From Clostridiales bacterium (GTDB lineage Bacteria; Bacillota; Clostridia; Lachnospirales; Lachnospiraceae): 9,153 nt of DNA. Location: assembly GCA_020859965.1 (NCBI GenBank), contig JAJBVF010000545.1:1-9153 (forward strand), read 5' to 3'. Positions 1 through 6,760 of this stretch are shown piece by piece. The position numbers and the translations under genes were made by a program. Position 1 is the stretch's first letter. Every line of letters begins with the position of its first letter. The notes beneath the pieces are model-generated. The model was given only the letters and a program-made list of their open reading frames with translations, made no database searches and had not been told where the DNA came from.

Positions 1-60
1 ATATAGTATTTGTGCTTTTCCACAGTGTAACATACAAGATGTAGAAAGGATGGGTACTCT

Positions 61-759
61 ATGATCGATATTCACTGTCACCTCCTCTACGGTGTGGACG
101 ACGGTCCGAACACCATCGAGGAGTCCAAGGCAATGCTTCAGGAGGCCGCGCAACAGGGCGTGGATACGGTCATACTCACCCCTCATTTCCGGCAGGGAAT
201 GTTCCCCTACGATCCGGATACGATACGAAAGCACTTTTCCGAATTGCTTCCTCTCGCGTCGGACGTGGGGGTTCGTCTGTTTCTGGGAACGGAATACCAC
301 ATCGACCGGGAGTGCGTCGAGAATCTGAAGAATGGACGCTGCCTGTCTCTCGCGGGCTCCGAGTATGTGCTCGCTGAGTATTCCCATATCGAGGACTATC
401 CCTTTCTAAAAGAAACGGTACAGGAACTTGAATTTGCGGGGTATGTACCGGTCATCGCCCATGCGGAGCGCTGCGCCTGCCTTACGGAAGATCCGGACCT
501 TGTGGATGAGCTGCAACGGAGCAATGTGTTGATCCAGCTAAACGCAGACGCCGTGCTGGGAAAAACCGGCCGCACGGAGAAGCAGTTCTGCAAATACCTG
601 CTTGACTGCGGCATGGCGGACATCATTGCCAGCGACAGCCATGACTTAACGCACCGGCCCTGCCGAATGGAAAAGTGTCGGGATTATGTGAGGAAGCGCT
701 ACGGCGAGGCCGCGGCGGAGCGGATGTTTGAAAAAACGCCCGGACAGATCGTCAAATAA
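61..759 (+). CDS. cpsB: PHP-family protein-tyrosine phosphatase, CpsB/YwqE type
   Basis: Cytoplasmic metal-dependent phosphatase that removes phosphate from the tyrosine tail of the partner BY-kinase (encoded at 1543) and so resets the capsule assembly cycle. The 232-residue length is close to that of known CpsB/YwqE proteins. PHP metal-binding motifs are visible in order: DIHCH at residues 3-7, followed by GVDDGP (11-16); TPHF (40-43); GTEYH (76-80); AHAER (133-137); and SDSHDLTHRP (191-200). All expected His, Asp and Glu ligands appear to be present, so the enzyme should be active. The start is supported by AAAGGA at 45-50, ten bases before the ATG. It is the first gene seen in the operon and is followed after 23 bases by the cpsC-like gene. 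The family is clear; that the kinase at 1543 is its substrate is inferred from context and known systems. Confidence 0.93.
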   Translation: MIDIHCHLLYGVDDGPNTIEESKAMLQEAAQQGVDTVILTPHFRQGMFPYDPDTIRKHFSELLPLASDVGVRLFLGTEYHIDRECVENLKNGRCLSLAGSEYVLAEYSHIEDYPFLKETVQELEFAGYVPVIAHAERCACLTEDPDLVDELQRSNVLIQLNADAVLGKTGRTEKQFCKYLLDCGMADIIASDSHDLTHRPCRMEKCRDYVRKRYGEAAAERMFEKTPGQIVK

Positions 760-782
760 CCGGAAACGGGAGAATAAGAGAT

Positions 783-1553
783 ATGGAGAAAGATACGAAA
801 CAGCAGGAAAAAAACAATGAGATCGAGATAGATTTGGGCGCACTTTTTATGGAGCTTGTGCACCACTGGTTCCGGATCGTGCTCTCGGTCGTGCTGATGG
901 CATTGGTCTTTGGGCTGGGCGCCATGCTTCTTATCACGCCCCAGTATAAGTCCACTTCGATCCTGTACGTGCTCTCAAGGAGTACGTCCATCACGAGCTA
1001 CACGGATATTCAGATCGGCACGAACTTAACGAACGACTATGTGCAGGTCGTGACCGGTCGGCCGGTCTTAGATCAGGTCAGCTCGAATCTGGGGCTGGAT
1101 CTGTCTTACGGTGAGATGAAGAGCAAGGTCTCCGTCAACAACCCGTCCGATACCCGTATGCTGGAGATTACGGTGGAGGATCCGGTGCCGGAGAACGCGA
1201 AGATCATCGCTGACGAGATCGCCGCTGTCTCCTCTGCCTATATTGCTCAGAAGATGGACCAGGATCCACCGGAGATCATTCAGTCCGGCAACGTAAACTC
1301 TTCGCGCTCCAGTCCCAGCTATCGAAGGTACACTGCGATCGGAGCTGTCATCGGACTGGTGGTGGCCGTCGCTTTTGTCTGGATCATCTATCTTGCGAAT
1401 GACACGATCATGACGCCTGAGGACATGGAGCGAAAGGTTGGCCTGCAGGTGCTGGGCTCTCTGCCCTTAGAAGAAGCGGAGCTAAACGAACCCGTGAGCC
1501 GAAGAAGCAGGAAGCACACAAAACGGAAGGGGAGCAAAAATCATGGAAAGTAA
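783..1553 (+). CDS. cpsC: Wzz/CpsC-type chain-length determinant and BY-kinase membrane adaptor
   Basis: Polysaccharide co-polymerase of the Wzz family, a membrane protein that sets polymer length and activates the separate cytoplasmic BY-kinase. The 256-residue protein has the family layout: a short cytoplasmic N-terminus (1-29), a first membrane helix at about 30-52, an external domain, a second membrane helix at about 184-205, and a cytoplasmic C-terminus. Just before the second helix is a Pro/Ser-bearing stretch (PPEII at 162-166, then a serine-rich segment), the position of the usual proline-rich motif of the family. The C-terminal tail (about 239-256) is strongly basic, with many Arg and Lys. 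In Gram-positive systems this part of the protein contacts the kinase. GGGAGA at 768-773 precedes the ATG by nine bases. Its 3' end overlaps the kinase gene by 11 bases, suggesting coupled translation of the two partners. Confidence 0.92.
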   Translation: MEKDTKQQEKNNEIEIDLGALFMELVHHWFRIVLSVVLMALVFGLGAMLLITPQYKSTSILYVLSRSTSITSYTDIQIGTNLTNDYVQVVTGRPVLDQVSSNLGLDLSYGEMKSKVSVNNPSDTRMLEITVEDPVPENAKIIADEIAAVSSAYIAQKMDQDPPEIIQSGNVNSSRSSPSYRRYTAIGAVIGLVVAVAFVWIIYLANDTIMTPEDMERKVGLQVLGSLPLEEAELNEPVSRRSRKHTKRKGSKNHGK

Positions 1554-2310
1554 CCGTCCGAGAACAGAACAGGTTGAATTAAGGAAAATAAAGAGACAGA
1601 ACTATACATTAAAAGAGTCTCTCAGGGCCCTGCGCACCAATCTGCAGTTCTGCGGAGATGACGTGAAGGTGATCCTCGTTACAAGCGCCGCGCCGAATGA
1701 GGGCAAGAGCACTGTGGTCATGGATCTCGCCCGGTCGCTGACTGACGCGAAAAAACAGGTGCTGGTGATAGACGCGGATCTTCGACAGTCTGTCCTTGTC
1801 GGCCGCCTGGGTGTGCGGACTGCGAGCGGGGCAAGCCTCTATGGGCTGTCTCACTATCTGTCCGGTCAAAAGCAGATCGGAGATGTGGTCTATGCGACGA
1901 ACATCCCCAGACTGTATCTTGTCTTTTCGGGGCCGAGCGTTCCGAACCCGACAGAGATATTGGAGAAGGGATACTTCGATGAGCTGATCAATTTCGGCCG
2001 GAAATATTTTGACTATATCTTGATCGACGCACCGCCGCTCGGAGCCACGATCGATGCCGCCGTGCTGGCGCGGTGCTGCGACGGCGCGATCTTTGTGACA
2101 GCGCAGGGAATGGCAAACAGCCATGTCATTGCAAACGCGAAGAAGCAATTAGAACTCTCCGGCGTGCGCATCTTAGGCGCTGTGCTGAACAAGGTGGATA
2201 TGAGGCGGAACCACTATTACGGCAAGTATTACGGGAGATATTACGGAAGTTACTACGGACAGTACGGACGTTACGGCAAAGAGACTGACGGAAAGAAGAA
2301 TACAGACTGA
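1543..2310 (+). CDS. cpsD: Bacterial tyrosine kinase (BY-kinase), CpsD/CapB type
   Basis: Cytoplasmic autophosphorylating tyrosine kinase that pairs with the CpsC-like protein to control polysaccharide polymerisation and export. Motifs in the 255 residues: an ExxRxxR oligomerisation motif at E25-R28-R31 (ESLRALR); Walker A SAAPNEGKST at 48-57; Walker A' VLVIDADLRQ at 73-82 with D77 and D79; Walker B YILIDAPP at 158-165 with D162. The C-terminus (225-244) carries a tyrosine cluster of ten Tyr in repeated YYGx units, the autophosphorylation site and target of the PHP phosphatase. The start at 1543 lies inside the end of the cpsC-like gene; AAGGGGAG at 1527-1534 sits eight bases upstream and supports it. 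All catalytic motifs are intact. Lacking its own membrane segment, it follows the Gram-positive split arrangement rather than the fused Wzc type. Confidence 0.95.
   Translation: MESNRPRTEQVELRKIKRQNYTLKESLRALRTNLQFCGDDVKVILVTSAAPNEGKSTVVMDLARSLTDAKKQVLVIDADLRQSVLVGRLGVRTASGASLYGLSHYLSGQKQIGDVVYATNIPRLYLVFSGPSVPNPTEILEKGYFDELINFGRKYFDYILIDAPPLGATIDAAVLARCCDGAIFVTAQGMANSHVIANAKKQLELSGVRILGAVLNKVDMRRNHYYGKYYGRYYGSYYGQYGRYGKETDGKKNTD
2215..2277 (+). repeat. Tandem 12-base repeat encoding the YYGx tyrosine cluster
   Basis: The 3' end of the kinase gene is a run of imperfect 12-base units of the form TAYTAYGGNARN, four full units (YYGK, YYGR, YYGS, YYGQ), followed by two shortened YGx units. Together they place ten tyrosines in 20 residues. 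Tyrosine clusters are normal in BY-kinases; the regular period is what stands out, and it would allow units to be gained or lost by slippage or recombination. Confidence 0.8.
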
Positions 2311-3386
2311 TGAACAAAAAAGACGGACGCAGAGCAGATTCCAAAAGGTGGATCCCACTGGTGGTAATTCTCGCGGCCGCGGCAGCGGTGATCGCCATAG
2401 TGGCGGTGGCCATGACCCATTCTTCCGGTATTCGAAACGGGAATGCCGATACCGATAATGAGATCATTCAGGGGCGTGACGTGGAAGACAATCAAAACGA
2501 GATCAGCTTGACAGATCCCACTGCGGATTCGGAAGGGACCGAGGATTTCGTCATCTTCGGAGTCGACAGCCGCTCGAACGCTTTAGGCACCGGGACGCGC
2601 TCAGACTCCATCATGATCGTCCATATCGATCACGATGAGAGGACGGTCAAGATAGCCTCCATCTACCGGGATTGTATGGTGCACATCGAGGGACACGACT
2701 ATGAGAAGATCACCCACGCCCATATGTACGGCGGACCGGAGTTTGCCCTCTCGACTATCAACGAAAATTTTGATCTGGATATACAGCAATACATGACACT
2801 GAACTTTATTACTGTGTCATCCTTGATCGATGAGATCGGAGGCGTGGAGATGGAGATCACCGACGAGGAGGTATCCCATCTAAGCTCGTATGACGGAAAA
2901 TACTGCGGGACGATCACCGAACCCGGGACCTATCTCTTAGACGGCGATCAGGCCGTGGCCTACTCCCGGATCCGACATGCTGAAGGGGGCGACTACCGGC
3001 GCGCCGAACGGCAGAGGGATGTCCTCATTGCTCTGCTCGATAAGGCAAAGACGATGGACACGGATGACGTCCTGACACTCGTGGACGATATGCTGGCCCA
3101 GATCAACAGCAACTACCGGGCGGCAGATCTCACAACCCTAATCTACAATCTGGCCGATTATGACATCGTGGAGACGACCGCGTACCCGCAGGTGTTCTAT
3201 GGCGGCCGCATCGACGGATCCTGGGTGGAGGTACCCATTACCTTAATTGACATGAATGAGGGGCTCCACGAGTTCCTCTACGATGAGACAGACTACACCC
3301 CTTCGCCGGAAGTGGAAACATACAGCGCGGCTCTGCTGGAGAAAGAATCTGTTCCAAATGAGGACCTGACGGTCTATGCGGATTAA
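2310..3386 (+). CDS. LCP (LytR-CpsA-Psr) family polysaccharide-to-wall transferase
   Basis: Membrane-anchored enzyme of the LCP family, which moves polyprenyl-pyrophosphate-linked glycopolymers onto peptidoglycan outside the cell. The 358-residue protein has a cytoplasmic basic start, one membrane helix at about 14-35 (Ala/Val/Ile-rich), a polar acidic linker, then the LCP domain from about residue 78 to 240. Typical charged residues that bind the pyrophosphate lipid are visible: D86 and R88 in FGVDSRS, R97 and D99 in TRSDS, R120 in IYRD, and the R220/R222 plus DYRRAERQR block (YSRIRH at 218-223, then 228-236). The domain therefore looks active. The ATG shares one base with the kinase stop codon (TGATG), suggesting translational coupling; GGAAAG at 2290-2295 is a rather distant ribosome binding site. 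Its place in a capsule operon argues that the capsule or EPS is its substrate rather than teichoic acid. Confidence 0.92.
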   Translation: MNKKDGRRADSKRWIPLVVILAAAAAVIAIVAVAMTHSSGIRNGNADTDNEIIQGRDVEDNQNEISLTDPTADSEGTEDFVIFGVDSRSNALGTGTRSDSIMIVHIDHDERTVKIASIYRDCMVHIEGHDYEKITHAHMYGGPEFALSTINENFDLDIQQYMTLNFITVSSLIDEIGGVEMEITDEEVSHLSSYDGKYCGTITEPGTYLLDGDQAVAYSRIRHAEGGDYRRAERQRDVLIALLDKAKTMDTDDVLTLVDDMLAQINSNYRAADLTTLIYNLADYDIVETTAYPQVFYGGRIDGSWVEVPITLIDMNEGLHEFLYDETDYTPSPEVETYSAALLEKESVPNEDLTVYAD

Positions 3387-3400
3387 AGGAGAAATAAACG

Positions 3401-4675
3401 ATGCGAAATAGAAACACGATCCTGAACCTGCTCATCATCATTGAGGCGGCTGTGCTGGTCGTTGTGCTGGTCGTCGGTCTTTTGCACACCGGGATCTCTC
3501 ATCTGCCCGGTCGAAGAGCCGAGAACCTGAATGAAGCGGATATGGCTGTTGCCGCTGACGAACAAAACGCCGTGGATATCGCCGCAGTTACGGAGACGGA
3601 GGAAGAGACAGTTCTGGAGGAAGAGACGGAGGAGGCAGATGACAACTCCATCACCGATTCCGGTTCCGCCTATGAGGCTCTGGTGTTTTCCGATGAGGTG
3701 ACGGCTCGGATGGACGCCATGACGACAGAACAGAAGGTGGCGCAGCTGTTCGTGACCACCCCGGAGGAACTGACCGACTCGGATCAGGTGACGCTCGCGG
3801 GAGAGACCACGAGGAGTGCCGTCACGGAATATCCGGTCGGCGGCCTCGTCTATTCCGCCGAGAATATTCAGGGCGCGTCTCAGGTAGACTCGCTTGTCCG
3901 AAATACACAGGAATACATGGAAGACGTTGTGGGCGTCCCGATGTTCGCTATGATCGAGGAGATCGGCGGGAATGACCACTCCCCTCTGGCGGCTGTGGAT
4001 ACTACCCTTACAGTCACGGAATCTCCAGCCGAGCTCGGCGCGGAGGGAGATCCGAACCAGATCACCGAAGCGGCACAGACCCGCGCCGAAGCTGTCTTAA
4101 GCAACGGGTTTAATACGATCCTCGGGCCGGTGGCCGACGTCTCCACTGAGGGCAGCCAGCCGGACTTTGACGATATGACCTACGGCACAAGTACCGGCAA
4201 CGTCGCCGACTGTGTGGAGTACGATATCGAGGGCCTTCAGGGCGCGGGAGTCATGGCTGTCATGCGGGCCTTCCCCGGAACCTATGATGTGACAACAGAC
4301 TATTCCGCCTACCAGATGGGGATCGACGCGGGAGTGGACTGCATCATGGTCAGCAACCAGCCCGACTCCTCTCTGACAGGGAATGGCGATATGCCATGCT
4401 CTATTTCGATTCAAGTTGTACAGAAACTGCGTCAGGAGATGGGATTCGAGGGGCTGCTCATGACCTCGAATCTGGCAAGCGGTGTCGTGACCAGCGGGTA
4501 CAACACCGCGGATGCGGCTGTAGAGGCCGTGTGTGCCGGCATGGATCTTATCTATGTACGGGGTGACTTTGATGCGGCCTATGAGGCCGTGCTTAGCGCA
4601 GTGGAAGACGGGACGATCTCGGAGAATATGCTTAACAACGCGGTAGGGCGGATCCTGACGGAGAAGATAGATTGA
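3401..4675 (+). CDS. Membrane-anchored GH3/NagZ-like protein, probably catalytically dead
   Basis: A 424-residue protein with a single N-terminal membrane helix (about 7-29), a Glu/Asp-rich linker (about 42-90), and an extracellular domain (about 95-424) related to glycoside hydrolase family 3 N-terminal domains (NagZ beta-N-acetylhexosaminidases). Landmarks of the fold remain: MDAMTTEQKVAQLF (104-117), YPVGGLVY (144-151), GPVADV (242-247), FPG (291-293), a GIDAG helix (307-311), MGFEGLLMT (347-355) and GRILTEK (416-422). Catalytic signatures are altered. Where NagZ enzymes have VDxEGG this has IEEIGG; the KHFPGHG...DSH loop that supplies the His-Asp pair reads RAFPGTYDVTTDYS; and the TDAL or SDDL nucleophile site reads TSNL, with Ser356 at the Asp position. 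AAAGGAG at 3385-3391, nine bases upstream, supports the start. It lies 14 bases after the LCP gene and one base before the dehydratase gene. The fold assignment is from recalled motifs; loss of activity is inferred. Confidence 0.82.
   Translation: MRNRNTILNLLIIIEAAVLVVVLVVGLLHTGISHLPGRRAENLNEADMAVAADEQNAVDIAAVTETEEETVLEEETEEADDNSITDSGSAYEALVFSDEVTARMDAMTTEQKVAQLFVTTPEELTDSDQVTLAGETTRSAVTEYPVGGLVYSAENIQGASQVDSLVRNTQEYMEDVVGVPMFAMIEEIGGNDHSPLAAVDTTLTVTESPAELGAEGDPNQITEAAQTRAEAVLSNGFNTILGPVADVSTEGSQPDFDDMTYGTSTGNVADCVEYDIEGLQGAGVMAVMRAFPGTYDVTTDYSAYQMGIDAGVDCIMVSNQPDSSLTGNGDMPCSISIQVVQKLRQEMGFEGLLMTSNLASGVVTSGYNTADAAVEAVCAGMDLIYVRGDFDAAYEAVLSAVEDGTISENMLNNAVGRILTEKID
3598..3627 (+). repeat. Short direct repeat in the acidic linker
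   Basis: The 12-base sequence GGAGGAAGAGAC occurs at 3598-3609 and again at 3616-3627, in phase with the codons and 18 bases apart. It lies in the Glu-rich linker between the membrane helix and the GH3-like domain. It is probably low-complexity coding sequence produced by slippage rather than a regulatory site. Confidence 0.6.
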
Positions 4676-4676
4676 T

Positions 4677-6698
4677 ATGAGAGAGAGGATACAGCACTGG
4701 CAAGTTATAGCGTTTGGCTTAATCTGTTTTGACATCATCGCGATCAGTTTCTCTTACTTTTTGGGATTATGGCTTCGCTTTGACTTTTCATTCGGGTCTA
4801 TTCCGCAGGAATACCTGCTTCGGTATGCCAGATTTCTCCCTATTTATCTGGTCATCTGTATCGTTTTTTTCTGGTTTATGCGCATGTACCGGGCCATGTG
4901 GCGGTTTACCGGCTTTCGGGAACTGCTCCGCTATGCTTTAGCTTCCCTGATCGCTTCCGGGGTGCATATTTTACTGATCACTTTGATCTTTGGCCGTATG
5001 CCGATCTCCTATTATCTGGTAGGGACGGTCATTCAGCTGATCTTAGTCGTGGGTGTTCGTTTTACCTACCGTTTTTACATTGAAGTGTGTAAAAAGCAGG
5101 GGCCTGATATCGAGATCCCGGAATCCCGCGTGATGGTGATCGGCGCCGGGGATGCCGGCCGTACCGTGATCAAAGATCTGCTGAGATCCAGTAAAGTAAA
5201 AATTCACCCGGTCTGCGTGATCGATGACAACCCTAACAAATGGGGGCGGTTTATTGAGGGGGTACCGATCGTCGGTGGACGTGAAGAGATTCCAAGGCGC
5301 GCAGAGGAATACAGCGTGGATCAGATCTACTTCTGCATTCCCGGGATCACGGCACAGGAAAAAAAGAAGATCCTTGATATCTGTAAGGAGACCGGATGTG
5401 AGTTAAAGAGCCTCCCGGGGATCTATCAGCTGGCCAACGACGAGGTGCTCATAAGCGACTTAAAACCTGTGCAGATCGAGGATCTGCTCGGCCGGGATCC
5501 GATCACCGTAGATCTGGAGGAAATCTTTGAGCAGCTTACGGGGAAGACGATTCTGGTAACAGGCGGCGGCGGTTCCATCGGCAGTGAGCTCTGCCGACAG
5601 ATCGCAGCGCATCAGCCAAAGCGCCTGATCATCTTTGATATCTATGAGAATACGACCTATGAGATCGAACGGGAGCTGAGAGAACAGTATCCAAAACTGC
5701 GTTTGGACGTGCTGATCGGGTCGGTTCGGGACAGCCGGCGGGTCAATCAAATCTTTGAGACCTACCGTCCGGACATCGTGTACCATGCGGCGGCGCACAA
5801 GCATGTCCCCATGATGGAGTTCAGCCCGAATGAGGCCATCAAGAATAATGTGATCGGCACATACAAGACCGCATACGCCGCACTCAAATACGGGACAAAA
5901 CGGTTTGTGCTCATCAGCACCGACAAGGCTGTAAATCCGACCAATATCATGGGGGCGAGCAAGCGCCTCTGTGAGATGGTGATCCAGAGCATAGATACCG
6001 TCAGCAAGGTCGGAAGACCTGAGCTGCTCCCGTTTTTGCACGCCCACCAGGAGAATGGGGAGCTGGATGCCCTCTACGAGGGTGAGATGGAGGCCATGGA
6101 TCCGGATGATCTGAAGATAGAGAGTACAAAGGACCGGAAGGGAACCGGAACACAGTTTGTGGCGGTGCGGTTTGGAAACGTACTCGGCAGCAATGGATCT
6201 GTGATCCCTATCTTCCAGAAACAGATCGAAGAAGGAGGGCCGCTGACTGTGACAGATCCGGAGATTACCCGCTACTTTATGACGATCCCGGAGGCAGTAA
6301 GTCTCGTGCTGCAGGCTGGAACCTACGCCTGGGGCGGCGAGATCTTTGTCCTTGACATGGGAGAGCCGATAAAGATCGACACCCTGGCCCGCAACTTAAT
6401 CCAGCTGTCCGGATACAAGCCGGACGAGGATATTGAGATCGTATATACCGGACTCCGCCCGGGTGAGAAACTTTACGAGGAGAAGCTCATGGCCGAGGAG
6501 GGACTCCGCCAGACGCAGAACAAGCTGATCTACATTGGTAAGCCGATTCCGTTTGAGGTCACGGATTTCTTAAAGCAGCTGGAAGAGCTGGCCAAGGCCA
6601 GCTATGAAAACAGCGACCATATCGTGGAGATGGTGGAGGAGATCGTGACGACGTATCATCCGGAACAGGGGACGGTTAAAGATGAATCAGAAGTTTAA
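4677..6698 (+). CDS. Membrane-bound UDP-N-acetylhexosamine 4,6-dehydratase, CapD/PglF type
   Basis: Long-form polysaccharide biosynthesis SDR that converts a UDP-N-acetylhexosamine, usually UDP-GlcNAc, to a 4-keto-6-deoxy sugar, the first step to sugars such as bacillosamine or N-acetylfucosamine. The 673 residues run as four membrane helices (about 10-31, 52-70, 85-106 and 112-128), a first Rossmann-like domain with GAGDAG at 156-161, then the catalytic SDR domain with TGGGGSIGSE (295-304), HAAAHKHVPMME (370-381), STDKAVNPTNIMGASKR (414-430), VRFGNVLGSNGSV (497-509) and LRPGEKLYEE (593-602). Met425 stands where shorter SDRs have the catalytic Tyr, as is usual in PglF-type members that use Thr-Asp-Lys (415-417). 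An acidic insertion at about 439-490 is unusual. GGAGAAG at 4660-4666 supports the start, one base after the previous stop. The exact product cannot be told, as no matching aminotransferase is in the window. Confidence 0.92.
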   Translation: MRERIQHWQVIAFGLICFDIIAISFSYFLGLWLRFDFSFGSIPQEYLLRYARFLPIYLVICIVFFWFMRMYRAMWRFTGFRELLRYALASLIASGVHILLITLIFGRMPISYYLVGTVIQLILVVGVRFTYRFYIEVCKKQGPDIEIPESRVMVIGAGDAGRTVIKDLLRSSKVKIHPVCVIDDNPNKWGRFIEGVPIVGGREEIPRRAEEYSVDQIYFCIPGITAQEKKKILDICKETGCELKSLPGIYQLANDEVLISDLKPVQIEDLLGRDPITVDLEEIFEQLTGKTILVTGGGGSIGSELCRQIAAHQPKRLIIFDIYENTTYEIERELREQYPKLRLDVLIGSVRDSRRVNQIFETYRPDIVYHAAAHKHVPMMEFSPNEAIKNNVIGTYKTAYAALKYGTKRFVLISTDKAVNPTNIMGASKRLCEMVIQSIDTVSKVGRPELLPFLHAHQENGELDALYEGEMEAMDPDDLKIESTKDRKGTGTQFVAVRFGNVLGSNGSVIPIFQKQIEEGGPLTVTDPEITRYFMTIPEAVSLVLQAGTYAWGGEIFVLDMGEPIKIDTLARNLIQLSGYKPDEDIEIVYTGLRPGEKLYEEKLMAEEGLRQTQNKLIYIGKPIPFEVTDFLKQLEELAKASYENSDHIVEMVEEIVTTYHPEQGTVKDESEV

Positions 6699-6760
6699 TA
6701 GTAAAAATAAATTAGTTAACATTATAAAATGAGCACAAAACTTGAGGAAAAAGAAAAATG
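6690..6760. other. Base-composition junction between front block and AT-rich cassette
   Basis: Hand counts of 60-base lines give 35 G+C at 3061-3120 and 31 at 5821-5880, but 21 at 6961-7020, 11 at 7981-8040 and 12 at 8401-8460. The change occurs within a few dozen bases around the end of the dehydratase gene, where the 59-base gap (6699-6757) is almost all A and T. It marks the border between the conserved regulatory/assembly genes and a cassette that was probably acquired separately. No insertion sequence, attachment site or inverted repeat is visible at the junction. Confidence 0.85.

Noticed and set aside
1..60. Promoter or leader upstream of the first gene
   Set aside because: Only 60 bases are available. 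The best -35-like match (TTGTGC at 10-15) is weak and has no good -10 partner; only the AAAGGA ribosome binding site is supported.
1609..2148. Open frame of 179 codons on the minus strand
   Set aside because: It is antisense to the BY-kinase gene, whose motifs prove the + strand frame; no family features are seen in the translation.
3383..3979. Open frame of 198 codons on the minus strand
   Set aside because: It is antisense to the GH3-like gene, has no ribosome binding site that stands out, and has a His- and Arg-rich shadow-type composition.
5460..6047. Open frame of 195 codons on the minus strand
   Set aside because: It lies entirely antisense to the well-supported dehydratase gene, shows no recognisable motif and is explained by codon bias of the real gene.
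6699..6757. Possible internal promoter with TATAAA at 6723-6728
   Set aside because: The gap is almost all A and T, so TATAAA is expected by chance, and no acceptable -35 hexamer lies 16-18 bases upstream.
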